This document shows positions 15,779 through 23,985 of a stretch of DNA of 64,000 nt, in pieces (the first letter of the stretch is position 1; each line of letters starts with the position of its first letter). The notes under the pieces were generated by a model. It did no database searches. It saw only the letters and a list, made by a program, of their open reading frames with translations, and had not been told where the DNA came from. The stretch covers positions 186,001-250,000 of the forward strand of contig NZ_MJUZ01000011.1 in assembly GCF_002237645.1 (NCBI RefSeq), read 5' to 3'. This DNA comes from Desulfovibrio sp. MES5 (GTDB lineage: Bacteria > Desulfobacterota > Desulfovibrionia > Desulfovibrionales > Desulfovibrionaceae). Position numbers and translations under genes: made by a program.

Positions 15779-18445
15779 ATGGCGGATACCCTCCCCAAGG
15801 GCTATGAGCCCCATGACGTGGAAGCCCGGTGGTGCAAACACTGGGAAGAAGACAAGACCTTCACGCCTGACCCGGACGCCCCTGGCGAGCCTTATTCCAT
15901 AGTCATTCCCCCGCCCAACGTCACCGGCGCGCTGCACATCGGCCACGCCCTCAACGTCACGCTCATTGACGTGCTCTGCCGTCATGCTCGCCAGAAGGGC
16001 AAAAACGTGCTCTGGGTGCCCGGCACCGACCACGCGGGCATTGCCACGCAAAACGTGGTTGAGCGCGCACTGGCCAAGGAAGGCAGGGGTCGCAAGGACC
16101 TGGGGCGCGAAGCCTTTATCGAGCGTGTGTGGGAATGGCGCGAAGATTACGGCCACCGCATTCTTGACCAGATCCGCGCCCTCGGCGCTTCGGTGGACTG
16201 GTCGCGCCTGCGCTTCACTATGGACGAAGGTCTTTCCGCCGCTGTGCGCAAAGTTTTTGTGCAGCTCTATAATGAAGACCTCATTTACAAGGGCGACTAT
16301 ATCATCAACTGGTGCTCCCGTTGCCATACGGCCCTGGCCGATGACGAAGTGGAACACGAGCAGAGCAGGGGCAAGCTCTGGAAGGTGCGCTATCTTCTCA
16401 AAGACGGCTCCGGCTCCATCACCATCGCCACCACGCGCCCTGAAACCATTCCCGGCGACACGGCCATCTGCGTGCATCCCGAAGACGAGCGCTATGCCGA
16501 CATGATAGGCAAAACGGCCCTTGTGCCGGTGCTCGGGCGCGAGATTCCCGTTATCGCCGACGCCTATGTGGACCGCGAGTTCGGCACAGGCGCGCTCAAG
16601 GTGACGCCCAGCCACGACCACAACGACTGGATGCTCGGCAAAAAACACGACCTGCTCTTTATTCAGGCCGTTGACGAAAACGGCATCATGAAGGCCGAGG
16701 CTGGCATTTATGCAGGCCTGACCAAGGAAGCCTGCCGCGAAAAGATCGTGGCCGACATTGAGGCCGCCGGTCAGCTTGTGGGCATTGAGGAGCTGGATCA
16801 CGCCGTGGGCCACTGCTACCGCTGCCATACGGTGGTGGAACCGCACGTCTCCACCCAGTGGTTTGTGGCCGCCACTAAGATGGCCCCCGCCGCGCGCGAC
16901 GCCGTGCCCGACATGACCCGCATCCTGCCTGAAAACTGGCTCAAGACCTACTATCACTGGCTGGACAACATCCGGGACTGGTGCATCAGCCGTCAGATCT
17001 GGTGGGGTCACCGCATCCCGGCCTGGACCTGCGAGGCCTGCGGCCAGCTTATCGTGGCCGAAGAAGCGCCGGATGTCTGCCCCCACTGCGCCAGCGCCAA
17101 TCTCAAGCAGGACGAGGACGTGCTGGACACCTGGTTCTCGTCCGCGCTCTGGCCTTTCTCCACCATGGGCTGGCCCTCCGACACCAAGGAACTGCACCGC
17201 TGGTACCCCACGTCCGTGCTGGTGACAGGTTTTGACATCCTGTTCTTCTGGGTGGCCCGCATGATGATGATGGGCATCCACTTTATGGGCAAGCCGCCCT
17301 TTGCCGACGTGTACCTGCACGCGCTGGTGCGCGATGCTTCCGGCCGCAAGATGTCCAAGTCTACGGGCAATGTGATCAATCCGCTGGAAATGATCGACAA
17401 ATACGGCTGTGACTCCCTGCGCTTCACCCTCACGGCCTTTGCCGCCATGGGGCGCGACATCCGTCTTTCTGAAGAGCGCATCGAAGGCTACCGCCATTTT
17501 GTCAACAAGCTCTGGAATGCGGCGCGCTTCGCCCTTATGAACCTGCCTGAAGAAGCCCCGGCCCCTGTGGACCTTGGCGGCATTCAGGGTTTGCACCACC
17601 AGTGGCTGCTGCACAGGCTTGAGACGGTTAAGCAGGAAATGGATCAGGCCCTTACCGAGTACCGCTTCAACGATGCGGCCCAGCTTGGCTACAAGTTTTT
17701 GTGGAACGAGTTCTGCGACTGGTACCTGGAACTGATCAAGCCCGATATGTACAGCGAAGACGAACAGCGCAAGGCCGCCGCACAGTATGTGCTGTGGCTG
17801 GCGCTGCGCGAAACGCTGTTGCTGCTGCACCCCATCATGCCCTTTGTCACCGCCGAGATCTGGGCCGCCTTGCCCGTATCCGCCGGTGAAAAAGCCACAG
17901 ACCTGGCCCGCGAACTGTACCCGGCCCCGCGCCCGGCCTGCGTGCGTCCCGACGAGGCCGCGCGTATGGAGCTTGTTCAGGGCATCATCGTGGCCGTGCG
18001 CACCATCAAGGCGGAACTTGGCATCAGCCCCTCGCACCGCGTCAGCCTTATGCTGCATCCGGTGGATGTCGACCAGCAGAACCTGCTGGAAGAAAACCGC
18101 GATCTCATGCTGACCCTGGCCCGCCTGGAAGACCTCACCGTGGGCATTGACGTGTCCGCGCCCAAGGCTTCGGCCTCTGCCGTGGTCGAAGGCTGCCAGG
18201 TCATCGTGCCCCTGCGCGGCGCTGTGGACCTCAATGGCGAACTGGCCCGTCTGGACAAGGAACTGGCCAAGCTTGAAAAAGACGTTGTGGGCGTCAACAT
18301 GAAGCTCAGCAATGAAAGCTTTGTGAGCCGCGCGCCCGCCGACGTTGTGGAACGTGAACGCGAACGCGCCGGAAAGCTGCTGGACGCCAAGGCCAAGATG
18401 GTCGCGCTGCGCGCGCGTTTTGCCGAGGCTTTGAACGAGGAATAA
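15779..18445 (+). CDS. valS: valyl-tRNA synthetase
   Basis: Class I aminoacyl-tRNA synthetase charging tRNA-Val. The HIGH motif (LHIGHALN, about residue 53) and KMSKS motif (GRKMSKSTGN, about 524-528) are intact. The inserted editing domain lies between them (TIATTRPETIPGDTA at about 220). The anticodon-binding domain follows. The C-terminal arm is a Leu/Glu/Lys coiled coil (ELARLDKELAKLEKDV), as in bacterial ValRS. Length 888 aa is normal. ACGGAGAATG precedes the start. The very long open frame on the opposite strand is its codon-bias shadow. A family A palindrome that probably terminates it follows about 190 bases later. Confidence 0.97.
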   Translation: MADTLPKGYEPHDVEARWCKHWEEDKTFTPDPDAPGEPYSIVIPPPNVTGALHIGHALNVTLIDVLCRHARQKGKNVLWVPGTDHAGIATQNVVERALAKEGRGRKDLGREAFIERVWEWREDYGHRILDQIRALGASVDWSRLRFTMDEGLSAAVRKVFVQLYNEDLIYKGDYIINWCSRCHTALADDEVEHEQSRGKLWKVRYLLKDGSGSITIATTRPETIPGDTAICVHPEDERYADMIGKTALVPVLGREIPVIADAYVDREFGTGALKVTPSHDHNDWMLGKKHDLLFIQAVDENGIMKAEAGIYAGLTKEACREKIVADIEAAGQLVGIEELDHAVGHCYRCHTVVEPHVSTQWFVAATKMAPAARDAVPDMTRILPENWLKTYYHWLDNIRDWCISRQIWWGHRIPAWTCEACGQLIVAEEAPDVCPHCASANLKQDEDVLDTWFSSALWPFSTMGWPSDTKELHRWYPTSVLVTGFDILFFWVARMMMMGIHFMGKPPFADVYLHALVRDASGRKMSKSTGNVINPLEMIDKYGCDSLRFTLTAFAAMGRDIRLSEERIEGYRHFVNKLWNAARFALMNLPEEAPAPVDLGGIQGLHHQWLLHRLETVKQEMDQALTEYRFNDAAQLGYKFLWNEFCDWYLELIKPDMYSEDEQRKAAAQYVLWLALRETLLLLHPIMPFVTAEIWAALPVSAGEKATDLARELYPAPRPACVRPDEAARMELVQGIIVAVRTIKAELGISPSHRVSLMLHPVDVDQQNLLEENRDLMLTLARLEDLTVGIDVSAPKASASAVVEGCQVIVPLRGAVDLNGELARLDKELAKLEKDVVGVNMKLSNESFVSRAPADVVERERERAGKLLDAKAKMVALRARFAEALNEE

Positions 18446-18869
18446 TCGCGACAGCGTAACGCGCTGTAAAAAAGGGGTTTTCAGCGCTGTCTTCCGCGCG
18501 TTTCGCGGGGCGGGCAGGATGAAAATCCCTTTTTCGCGCCTGGCCGCGCTGGCGGCCCAAGTTGCGCGGCTCGCGCAGATTGTGCAGGTCGCGCAGGTTG
18601 TCTCCAATGTCAGGAGCGTGCTGTCTGAAATGTTTTGTGGGGGAGGGACCCTTTTGCAAAAGGGTCCCTCCCCCACGCCCCCACCCCCTGAAACTTTTAT
18701 TGTTTAGTGTGGGATAAAGGTTTTTCTGGTTTGAGGCGGGGGGCTCCGGAGGCAGGGCTTTCGGGCAGCGCAGCGCCGCAATGATGATTTGTTCTGGATG
18801 AAAAGACTGTTAATTGTCAACATGTTGTAACCATGTTCGTGGCAGATTCTGCCTGTGAACGAGGAAAGT
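18446..18869. other. valS-SMR intergenic region
   Basis: About 420 bases. It holds the family A palindrome at 18637 and, beyond it, an AT-richer stretch that presumably contains the SMR transporter promoter. No gene seen. Confidence 0.4.
18637..18676 (+). repeat. family A palindrome (copy A2), perfect 40-bp
   Basis: Perfect inverted repeat: GTGGGGGAGGGACCC, then TTTTGCAAAA, then GGGTCCCTCCCCCAC. It is flanked on the right by GCCCCCACCCCCTG and AAACTTTTATTGTTT. It lies downstream of valS in the same relative orientation as A1 to lipA, so it probably works as a terminator. Confidence 0.9.
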
Positions 18870-19214
18870 ATGAGTCCCGCCAGTATAGCCTATGTGCAAC
18901 TGGGCAGCGCCATCCTGCTTGAGGTGGCGGCCACTGCCTGTCTCAAGCAGTCCAACGGCATGAGCCGGATTGTACCTTCGGTGGCCGCTCTGGTCGGCTA
19001 CGGCGTTTCGTTCTATCTGCTGTCCCAGGTGCTCAGGATTGTGCCCATGGGCATCTCATACGGCATCTGGAGCGGAATAGGCATTGTTCTTGTTTCGGTC
19101 ATAGGCTTTGCCCTGTTCGGGCAAACGCTGGACATGGCCGCCTGCCTTGGCCTTGGCCTCATTGTGGCGGGGGTTCTGGTCATACATGTGTTTTCAGGGT
19201 CCATGCCGCATTAG
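18870..19214 (+). CDS. SMR-family small multidrug transporter
   Basis: A 114-residue protein with four transmembrane helices. The conserved Glu of helix 1 is present (AILLEVAATACLKQS, about residue 14), as is the helix 3 pattern YGIWSGIGIV, both typical of the EmrE/SugE small multidrug resistance family. Members work as antiparallel dimers exchanging protons for cationic compounds or guanidinium. The start at 18870 is chosen because GAGGAAAG lies immediately upstream; an in-frame GTG five codons earlier would overlap that ribosome site. Whether it is an EmrE-type or guanidinium-exporter (Gdx) type cannot be decided here. No partner SMR gene or guanidine riboswitch was seen. Confidence 0.9.
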   Translation: MSPASIAYVQLGSAILLEVAATACLKQSNGMSRIVPSVAALVGYGVSFYLLSQVLRIVPMGISYGIWSGIGIVLVSVIGFALFGQTLDMAACLGLGLIVAGVLVIHVFSGSMPH

Positions 19215-19305
19215 AGTGCAGCGCGCCGCAACGTGGCGTGAATTCAGCCGAAAGTCGTATTTTTCGGCAAAATGACAGCCTTGAATTGTGATGCATTTCA
19301 AAGGC
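19211..19305 (-). repeat. family B dispersed palindromic repeat (copy B3)
   Basis: Reverse-strand version of the element at 11812: CACGCCACGTTG, then GCCGAAAAATACGA..TTCGGC, then the TTTGAAATGCAT end. It begins at the SMR stop codon and abuts a family A palindrome. Confidence 0.7.
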
Positions 19306-19312
19306 AATCTGG

Positions 19313-19376
19313 CCTGAAAAAGCTTTTGGGGCGGGACTCTTTTGCAAAAGAGCCCCGCCCCAAAAGCTTTTTCAGG
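19313..19376. repeat. family A palindrome (copy A3), extended 64-bp form
   Basis: The core TTTTGCAAAA is flanked by CTC/GAG, then GGGGCGGG/CCCGCCCC, then CCTGAAAAAGCTTTT and its complement, giving a near-perfect 64-bp inverted repeat. It lies between the convergent SMR and membrane-protein genes, so it may terminate both strands. Confidence 0.85.
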
Positions 19377-19404
19377 TGAAACTGCGCCAGAGGCCGCAGC
19401 GCGG

Positions 19405-19896
19405 TTATGAGGAAGGCCGCCCATTTTCAGTGGTGCAGGCTTTAAGCGCGCTGGGTTTTCCGGCAAGCCACAGAGCTCCCTGCATCAGAAGAATGGGCAC
19501 GAGCAGCAAGGCGCTGAAAAGGTGACAGAACTTTATGGCCGTGTAGACACGTCCAAAAAGGGCCGCATCGGGCAGATTGTGCAGCATGAGGGCCAGGCCC
19601 GAGAGGGAAAGCATGACCAGCAGGCCCGTGCGGATGGCTCCACAGCGTGTGAAGGAAAATACCCCTCTGCCCCTGAACCACCAGATAATGACGGCATACG
19701 TGCCGAGCATGAGCAGCACAGCCGCCGCATAGTAGTGCCATATGGTTGAGCGCGCGTCCGTCTGCACAAGTCCGTAGCGGACGGCAAAGGGCAGATGCGA
19801 CAGCCCGGAGAGCACGGCGGTCAACAGGGCCGTTGTCCAGAAAAAACAGAATATGCCTGAAAACAGTTGCGTGGGTTTTCTTTGTGATCGCATCAT
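19405..19896 (-). CDS. four-helix membrane protein, probable cytochrome b-type quinone-reactive subunit
   Basis: A 163-residue protein with four hydrophobic helices. His residues lie at helix positions (SHLPF, IWHYYAA, LMLHNLP, KFCHLFSALL), the pattern expected of a di-haem b subunit such as those of formate dehydrogenases or hydrogenases. Its ATG overlaps the stop of the upstream iron-sulfur gene (ATGA, 19893-19896), so the two are co-translated. I infer that it anchors the iron-sulfur protein to the membrane and exchanges electrons with menaquinone. No catalytic subunit is encoded next to them. Haem binding is inferred only from His placement. Confidence 0.7.
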   Translation of the reverse strand: MMRSQRKPTQLFSGIFCFFWTTALLTAVLSGLSHLPFAVRYGLVQTDARSTIWHYYAAAVLLMLGTYAVIIWWFRGRGVFSFTRCGAIRTGLLVMLSLSGLALMLHNLPDAALFGRVYTAIKFCHLFSALLLVPILLMQGALWLAGKPSALKACTTENGRPSS

Positions 19897-20891
19897 GACT
19901 TTCGCCCTTTGAGTCTGTCGCGTAAAAGCCGCAGCGAAGCCAGGGCCGCCCCTGCCAAAGGCGCGGCCAACACGATGTCGATAAGGCTGTTTTCTTTTTC
20001 CATACTGGCTCCGGCCGGGCGCAGGCTGGGTCTGCCAAAACCCACCTGCTCCTGTTGCAGCATGGCAGCCTCAATATCACGGAAGGGAATGGACGAGACG
20101 TAAATGGTATTGGTGCCGCCGTTTTCCCTGAGCCCAAAAAGCTCCCCTTTTTTCTGCTCGGCCATTTCCTGCGCGTGGGCAACCATCTCGTCCCTGATGC
20201 CGAAGCTCTGGGCTCCGGCAGGGCAGGCGGCGACGCAGGCGGGGGGCTGGCCCTGGGCAAGCAGTTCATGGCAGAAGTCGCACTTGAAAACCAGACCGTA
20301 GCCAACATAGCGGGGGGAAAACTTGAGGTACGGCCCCACCCCTGACTGGCGCTGGGGAATCAGCCACGGGCAGGCCCTCTGGCAGGGGCCGTCGCCAAAA
20401 CAGATGTTTTCATCAATGTAGGCAGCGCCCTGGGGGCTTTGGCGGGCCGCGCCCGATGGGCACAGACTCACGCACTGCGGGTTCAGACAATGCAGGCACC
20501 GGCGGGGCATGAAAACCCGGCGAATGCCGTTAGCGGCGGGCAGGTTGCAGCTCTGGATGTATATCCAGTTGTAGGGCGTAAGGCGGTTGTTTATGTGCTG
20601 GCGTGTTGACCAGTCGCTGATGGGCACCCAGGAGGGCACCGGTTCGGGGATGGGGCGTTTCGGCACGGGCAGGCGTGAAAGGTTACGCGCACGGCAGGCT
20701 GCAACGCAGGCCCCGCAGCCCGTGCATTTGTCCACATCAATGACCGTGCAGCAGTCAACACCGCCGGAAGACAAGCGCAACGACATGGCCTGCGCGGGCC
20801 TCGGCCCGGCCAGCGCCAGACTGGCGGCAGCGCCTGCTGAAGTCAGCCCTTTGAGAAGCCGTCTGCGTTGTAAAAAAAGATCGCTTGGCAT
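19893..20891 (-). CDS. Tat-exported ferredoxin-like protein with four [4Fe-4S] sites
   Basis: A 332-residue iron-sulfur electron-transfer subunit. The N-terminus has a twin-arginine signal (RRRLLKGLTSAGAAASLALA), so it folds in the cytoplasm and is exported. Four Cys groups are visible: CTGCGACVAAC (about residues 57-67), CLHCLNPQCVSLC (about 131-143), CFGDGPCQRAC (about 164-174), and CDFC plus CVAAC (about 201-222). This resembles the FdnH/HybA/DmsB family. The C-terminus has a possible hydrophobic anchor. It overlaps the downstream membrane subunit by four bases. It is related in plan to nhcB at 60495, but the pair has no cytochrome c partner here. Confidence 0.85.
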   Translation of the reverse strand: MPSDLFLQRRRLLKGLTSAGAAASLALAGPRPAQAMSLRLSSGGVDCCTVIDVDKCTGCGACVAACRARNLSRLPVPKRPIPEPVPSWVPISDWSTRQHINNRLTPYNWIYIQSCNLPAANGIRRVFMPRRCLHCLNPQCVSLCPSGAARQSPQGAAYIDENICFGDGPCQRACPWLIPQRQSGVGPYLKFSPRYVGYGLVFKCDFCHELLAQGQPPACVAACPAGAQSFGIRDEMVAHAQEMAEQKKGELFGLRENGGTNTIYVSSIPFRDIEAAMLQQEQVGFGRPSLRPAGASMEKENSLIDIVLAAPLAGAALASLRLLRDRLKGRKS

Positions 20892-21121
20892 GAAATCACC
20901 TGAAGTTTCTTACCGTTGAGGATGCGGACGTTCACAGGTATGCGCCGCGTTGTCTGACAACAGATGCGCGGCGGCCTGGCGTCGCAAACGGTTTGGCGGA
21001 AGCCGCAGTATGAAGAAGGCGTGAATGGCGACAGCGGTTCCAGAGGCAGCGGCGTCATCGCCTGCATTGTCTGTCGAGTGGTTCAGAGCGCATACCGTTG
21101 CGGCAGCGGGGGGCGCTTGCG

Positions 21122-21172
21122 CATCAGGCGTATATCTTCATCGGGCGCATATCTTCATCAGGCGTATGTCTT
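21122..21172. repeat. tandem repeat, three 17-bp units
   Basis: Unit CATCAGGCGTATATCTT, repeated three times with single-base changes (CATCGGGCGCATATCTT, CATCAGGCGTATGTCTT). Confidence 0.85.
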
Positions 21173-21356
21173 GCGCATCCGCTGAAGGGATTCAAACTGC
21201 TGTGCGCCACGGCTGATCTTCTCAGCCCCTGGCACGTGCGCTCATTTGCAGCCTACGCGCTGCCCGAGGCTCAAGTCAATGCAAGGCAGGGGGGCTTCTG
21301 CTCAAAAAGCGCCATACCCGCCTGAAAATTTTATGAATCTGCCTTGAGCGCGCGAG

Positions 21357-21393
21357 GGCGCGTTGGCAGAAGCGGGGCCACTGCCAACGCGCC
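21357..21393. repeat. perfect 13-bp-stem hairpin
   Basis: GGCGCGTTGGCAG and CTGCCAACGCGCC separated by 11 bases. No T tract follows on either strand. Confidence 0.75.
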
Positions 21394-21620
21394 GGGAGCG
21401 GCGTGCCGCATGCGTGCGCCGTACAGTCGCAGGTTATCAGCATATTCTTGTAGCGTAACGCTCAACCCGCAGCACGGGCAGACGCCCGATGCGCTGGGGC
21501 TGTCGGGCGCGGCGTACCGTTTGCCAATGCACATTCTTCAAGCCGCTTTGCCTCAGAAGTGATGCGCCGTCAGGTTGTTAGCCCCCCCCAAAAACAGCAA
21601 GGCTGGAATTGCCACCCAGC

Positions 21621-21653
21621 AGCAAACTGACAGCAAACTGACAGCAAGCCGAC
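21621..21653. repeat. tandem repeat, three 11-bp units
   Basis: AGCAAACTGAC occurs twice in tandem, followed by the related AGCAAGCCGAC. Confidence 0.75.
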
Positions 21654-22023
21654 TGGGGAAAGGCCAGGCAGACGCAGGAATGCCAAACTGACGGTACGCA
21701 GCCGAGAAAAAACGCTGTGGGGGTGCAACACGAACCGGCGGCCAAGGTGGCAGCCGGATATGGCGTGAGCCTGTGCACAGGCAGAAAATGGAAAAGCCGC
21801 CATTCTTCCTGCTGAAACAGCGGAATCAGCGAAGAATTATTATGGTTTGCCATACCCTTGTATGTCTCGCGCGGCATAAGGCAGAACGAATTTTGACAGA
21901 TAGCGGGTCGCGCTACAGGCTCCTGGGAGTTTGCAATTCCTGCGTGAACTGGGGCCAAAGCACACGCGAACCGGGCCTTGCCGACCACAACCCGGCGGCA
22001 CGTAAGAAAGCCTTATGCAGACA

Positions 22024-22063
22024 GCATGAGTGGGCATACGCCGAAACATATACCCACTCATGC
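22024..22063. repeat. long inverted repeat
   Basis: GCATGAGTGGG and CCCACTCATGC with ATA/TAT extension around a short loop. It is nested within a wider pair, GCAGACA at 22017 and TGTCTGC at 22074. Confidence 0.75.
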
Positions 22064-22211
22064 AAAGAGCAGCTGTCTGCCGGTATGGACGCGACACGAT
22101 AAATTTTGCGGCCACACCCGGCCTTGCCAGAAAACCCTGAGCTCCGCAGCCAGGAAGGTGAGCAACGTGCTGCAGGCTATTTTTAGAGTTTAAATTTATC
22201 CAAAGTTGCAG

Positions 22212-22325
22212 TGCGCTAACGCTGCGCAAGAGAGCAGCGCTCCGCACATGGCGTGGATCCAGCCAAAAAACGCATTTTCAGCAGAATGACAACTTGAAAT
22301 GCCAAACGCTGTAAAGGCCATTTGA
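22212..22325 (-). repeat. family B dispersed palindromic repeat (copy B4)
   Basis: Reverse-strand, more diverged version of the family B element: GGATCCACGCCATG, the GCGCTGCTC..GCGCAGC hairpin and a CATTCTGCTGAAAATGCG block. It ends at the argJ stop codon. Confidence 0.6.
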
Positions 22326-22326
22326 T

Positions 22327-23514
22327 CTAGGAACGGTAGTCAGAATTCAAGGTCACGTATTCGTGCCCCAGGTCCGACGCCTTGAAGCTGTATGCGCCAT
22401 TGCCGTTGCCAAGTTCAATGTCCACCTGCACGTCCTTGCCCTTGAGCAGTTCGGCCAGCGCGTCTTCCTGATCGTCATTCACAGGGCAGCCCTTCCGGAA
22501 GCGCTCAATGCCGCAGAGTTTCATGCTGACCTTGGCCGGATCGAACTTTGCGCCGCTGTAGCCCACCGCAGTCACTATACGGCCCCAGTTGGCGTCGCCG
22601 CCGTAGATGGCGGTTTTTACCAGCTGCGAATGTCCCACGCTGCGAGCCACCAGTTCCGCATCGGCATCATTGGCCGCGCCTGTCACCATAATATGGATAA
22701 CCTTGTGCGCGCCTTCGCCATCCTTGACCAGCATGTAGGAAACCTGGGCCAGAATGGCGGTAAGCGCCTCTTCAAGCAGGCCCATATCCGCCGCGCTCTC
22801 GGCGGTGACGCCGGAAGCGCCGTTGGCAAGTCCGAGAATGGTGTCGTTGGTGGAGGTGTCGCCGTCGACGCTCACGCGGTTGAACGTTTTGTTCACCGCG
22901 CGGCTGAACATGGCTTGCCAGGGCTTGCGTTCCACGCGCGCATCCGTAAGGGCGACGCAGAGCATGGTGGCCATATTGGGGCAGATCATGCCCGCGCCCT
23001 TGGCCATGACCGTGAGGCGCACCGTGCCTCCCGTAAGCGTGACTTCGCGCGTGGCGAATTTGGGGAAGGCGTCCGTGGTCATAAAGGAGCGGGTGAAACC
23101 CTCGGCATCGCGCGTGCCCAGGCTTTTCACCAGCGCAGGCACGGCGTCAAGCCAGCGGTCCATCTTGAGGTGCGCGCCCACCACGCCGGTGGACAGCGGC
23201 AGAATTTCATCGGCGTCAATGCCCGTCAGCCCGGCCACCATGGCCTGGGTCGCGCGGCAGTTGGCAAGGCCTTCATCGCCGGTGCAGGCATTGGCCTGGC
23301 CTGCGTTGGCAAGCACTGCCCGCGCCGTGCCCGAGCGGGTCAGAATTTCCTGACAAACCAGTACCGGTGCGGCCTTGAAAAGATTCTGGGTAAACATGCC
23401 TGCCAGCACAGCGGGAGTGTCGGAAACAATAAGACCGAGATCGTCCCGACCGGCTTTCTTGAACCCGGCTGCTGCGGCCCCTGCCCTGAACCCCTTAGGC
23501 AAATCGTTCTGCAT
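22327..23514 (-). CDS. argJ: bifunctional ornithine acetyltransferase/N-acetylglutamate synthase
   Basis: Arginine biosynthesis enzyme that recycles acetyl groups from N-acetylornithine to glutamate and may also make N-acetylglutamate from acetyl-CoA. The precursor self-cleaves at the Ala-Thr bond in CPNMATMLCV (about residues 181-190), exposing the nucleophilic Thr. LPLSTGVVGAHL (about 107-118) is the conserved glycine-rich segment forming the active site. The start at 23514 has AGGAGAGCGCC upstream; an in-frame start 28 codons earlier has no ribosome site. 395 aa is normal. No other arg genes are adjacent. Confidence 0.95.
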   Translation of the reverse strand: MQNDLPKGFRAGAAAAGFKKAGRDDLGLIVSDTPAVLAGMFTQNLFKAAPVLVCQEILTRSGTARAVLANAGQANACTGDEGLANCRATQAMVAGLTGIDADEILPLSTGVVGAHLKMDRWLDAVPALVKSLGTRDAEGFTRSFMTTDAFPKFATREVTLTGGTVRLTVMAKGAGMICPNMATMLCVALTDARVERKPWQAMFSRAVNKTFNRVSVDGDTSTNDTILGLANGASGVTAESAADMGLLEEALTAILAQVSYMLVKDGEGAHKVIHIMVTGAANDADAELVARSVGHSQLVKTAIYGGDANWGRIVTAVGYSGAKFDPAKVSMKLCGIERFRKGCPVNDDQEDALAELLKGKDVQVDIELGNGNGAYSFKASDLGHEYVTLNSDYRS

Positions 23515-23861
23515 GGCGCTCTCCTGAAAGTATGTCGTCCGCAGTTGTGCCAGGCGCACAATACCGGGCTTGCGGAAGCAAGGTGCATGTTGGGGCAATT
23601 TCGCCCTGAAATTGCCCTGGCGTCTGCGTAAGCAGGCGCTTGCCGGGATGGCAGAAGCGTAAGTCTTCCTGCGCGGACCCTCGCCGTAACGGCCGTGCCC
23701 AAGCAGTGGGAGGGCATATTCTTACTGCGCATCTGCCCAAGCGTGCAGAGGTCGTAAGCCGCCCGCTGCCGAGAGCATTTTTGCACTGAACATGCCGGTG
23801 ATCAACGAGTTTATGGCGTCCCTCGGCGTTTTTGCCGCAAAAGAGAGAGCACCAAAACCAA

Positions 23862-23900
23862 GGGGAAGGAATCTCGCCTGTTCGCCAGATGTCCTTCCCC
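23862..23900 (-). terminator. terminator of the str operon
   Basis: Stem GGGGAAGGA / TCCTTCCCC with an inner partial stem (ATCT..AGAT). On the reverse strand it is followed by TTGGTTTTGG. It lies 86 bases beyond the fusA stop. Confidence 0.6.
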
Positions 23901-23949
23901 TGTCTTCATCTGCCATCAGGCGGCAAGGCCGCCCCTGGCATGAAGGGTG

Positions 23950-23977
23950 CGGGTCGGCGCTTTGCAGCGCCGACCCG
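23950..23977 (-). terminator. strong GC hairpin directly after fusA
   Basis: Perfect 11-bp stem CGGGTCGGCGC / GCGCCGACCCG with a six-base loop, nine bases after the fusA stop. No T tract follows, so it may protect the mRNA 3' end rather than terminate alone. Confidence 0.55.
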
Positions 23978-23985
23978 TCTGATGC

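Larger units (their letters stand above)
20892..22326. other. 1.4-kb gene-poor region rich in repeats and hairpins
   Basis: No convincing gene. It contains a 3 x 17-bp tandem repeat (21122), a 13-bp-stem hairpin (21357), a 3 x 11-bp tandem repeat (21621), a long inverted repeat (22024) and a family B element (22212). A leftward 67-codon frame at 21331-21534 with a CPCCG knuckle is possible but weak. Codon usage is not gene-like. It may be a decayed mobile or accessory segment. Confidence 0.5.
23515..23985. other. argJ-fusA intergenic region with two hairpins
   Basis: About 470 bases. It carries the likely str-operon terminators at 23862-23900 and 23950-23977 and the argJ promoter region near 23530-23750, where no clear -35/-10 is seen. 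Confidence 0.5.

Noticed and set aside
15620-18676. A 1018-codon open frame on the reverse strand across valS
   Set aside because: It is antisense to a clear valyl-tRNA synthetase with intact HIGH and KMSKS motifs; the sequence is His/Gly/Val-rich as expected of a high-GC codon-bias shadow and has no ribosome site.
21122-21172. Three 17-bp repeats considered as a CRISPR fragment
   Set aside because: The units are directly tandem with no spacers and there are no cas genes nearby.
21331-21534. A 67-codon reverse-strand frame with a CPCCG knuckle (possible small zinc-ribbon protein)
   Set aside because: Only one Cys knuckle, no ribosome site, a stop two codons before the Met, and its 3' third is made of a perfect hairpin; left as unsupported.
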